Positions 5,475-5,580 of a stretch of DNA of 5,580 nt are shown here, one piece after another. The translations under genes were made by a program, and so were the position numbers. Source of the stretch: Burkholderiaceae bacterium (GTDB taxonomy: Bacteria > Pseudomonadota > Gammaproteobacteria > Burkholderiales > Burkholderiaceae_D); the NCBI GenBank assembly GCA_014379395.1, contig JACMLV010000315.1:1-5580 (forward strand), written 5' to 3'. Positions within the stretch are counted from its first letter, which is position 1. Each line of letters starts with the position of its first letter. Under the pieces are notes generated by a model. That model saw only the letters and a list, made by a program, of their open reading frames with translations, did not search any database and was not told the DNA's origin.

Positions 5475-5580
5475 ATGCTCCGCCAGTTCGCCACCGTCGC
5501 CAGCGCCGCCATCGTCGCCATCGTCGCCGCCCTGTTTTGCGCAACCGCCCGCGCCGAGCTGCCGGCGCCGGTGGCCGCGC
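5475..5580 (+). CDS. Exported protein, N-terminal fragment; probable D-Ala-D-Ala carboxypeptidase (PBP4/DacB type)
   Basis: Only the first 35 codons are in the window. They encode a typical Sec signal peptide: MLRQ, a hydrophobic core of Ala, Val and Ile (about 6-21), then CATARA followed by ELPAPVAA, with likely cleavage after A27 (A-R-A). Phe precedes Cys22, so it does not form a lipobox and lipoprotein export is unlikely. The gene starts eight bases after the spmAB stop, with AAGG overlapping that stop as a possible ribosome site, so the two are probably co-transcribed. The mature start ELPAPVAA resembles what I recall for PBP4-type D-alanyl-D-alanine carboxypeptidase/endopeptidases, and Bacillus spmA-spmB lie with dacB. 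The export call is seen directly. The enzyme identity is an inference from position and a few residues, since no SxxK motif is within reach. Confidence 0.5.
   Translation, partial: MLRQFATVASAAIVAIVAALFCATARAELPAPVAA

Noticed and set aside
3742..5544. Long open frame on the minus strand (about 600 codons) across the patatin 3' end and spmAB
   Set aside because: It is antisense to two well-supported genes, its translation is repetitive and rich in Arg, Asp, His and Ala, and it crosses the terminator and promoter between them. It is a codon-bias shadow in GC-rich DNA.

Overview
The window looks like a chromosomal piece of a GC-rich Gram-negative bacterium, most likely a betaproteobacterium of the Massilia/Duganella (Oxalobacteraceae) kind. 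This is inferred from the GC-rich codon use, a c-di-GMP EAL protein, a fused SpmA-SpmB membrane protein and a following exported protein with a typical Sec signal peptide. No rRNA, tRNA or CRISPR is visible, so the taxonomic guess rests on style alone.

Layout, left to right. Positions 1-159 are the C-terminal tail of an EAL-domain (c-di-GMP phosphodiesterase type) gene. Positions 185-1396 hold a full-length ISAzo13-type DDE transposase gene with its catalytic D, D and E in place. It starts only 25 bases after the EAL stop, and no long terminal inverted repeats are visible. The same short GC-rich hairpin (GCCGGGC...GCCCGGC) lies just before and just after this gene. Positions 1435-2062 are a decayed ISAs1-family insertion sequence on the minus strand: truncated at its 5' end, internally deleted, with a nonsense codon and two further frameshifts. 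Positions 2195-4057 encode an intact 620-residue patatin-like lipid acyl hydrolase with a strong Shine-Dalgarno and its own hairpin-plus-T-tract terminator (4068-4105). Its composition is clearly less GC-rich than that of the flanking genes. Positions 4228-5466 encode a fused SpmA-SpmB membrane protein behind a good sigma70-type promoter (4161-4188). Eight bases later begins an exported protein, cut by the window edge, that is probably a D-Ala-D-Ala carboxypeptidase.

Functionally there are two conserved-looking blocks, the EAL gene on the left and the spmAB plus exported-protein operon on the right. They are separated by an accessory segment containing two transposase genes (one intact, one dead) and the patatin gene. 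The patatin gene appears to be a stand-alone transcription unit. No cyclic-nucleotide synthase or other partner that would make it part of a known defence system is present. I did not find a convincing undescribed multi-gene system. The most notable points are the matched hairpins around a possibly immobile, possibly leaderless ISAzo13-type gene, the foreign-looking patatin with an unassigned C-terminal extension, and the SpmAB/peptidase pairing in a presumably non-sporulating organism.
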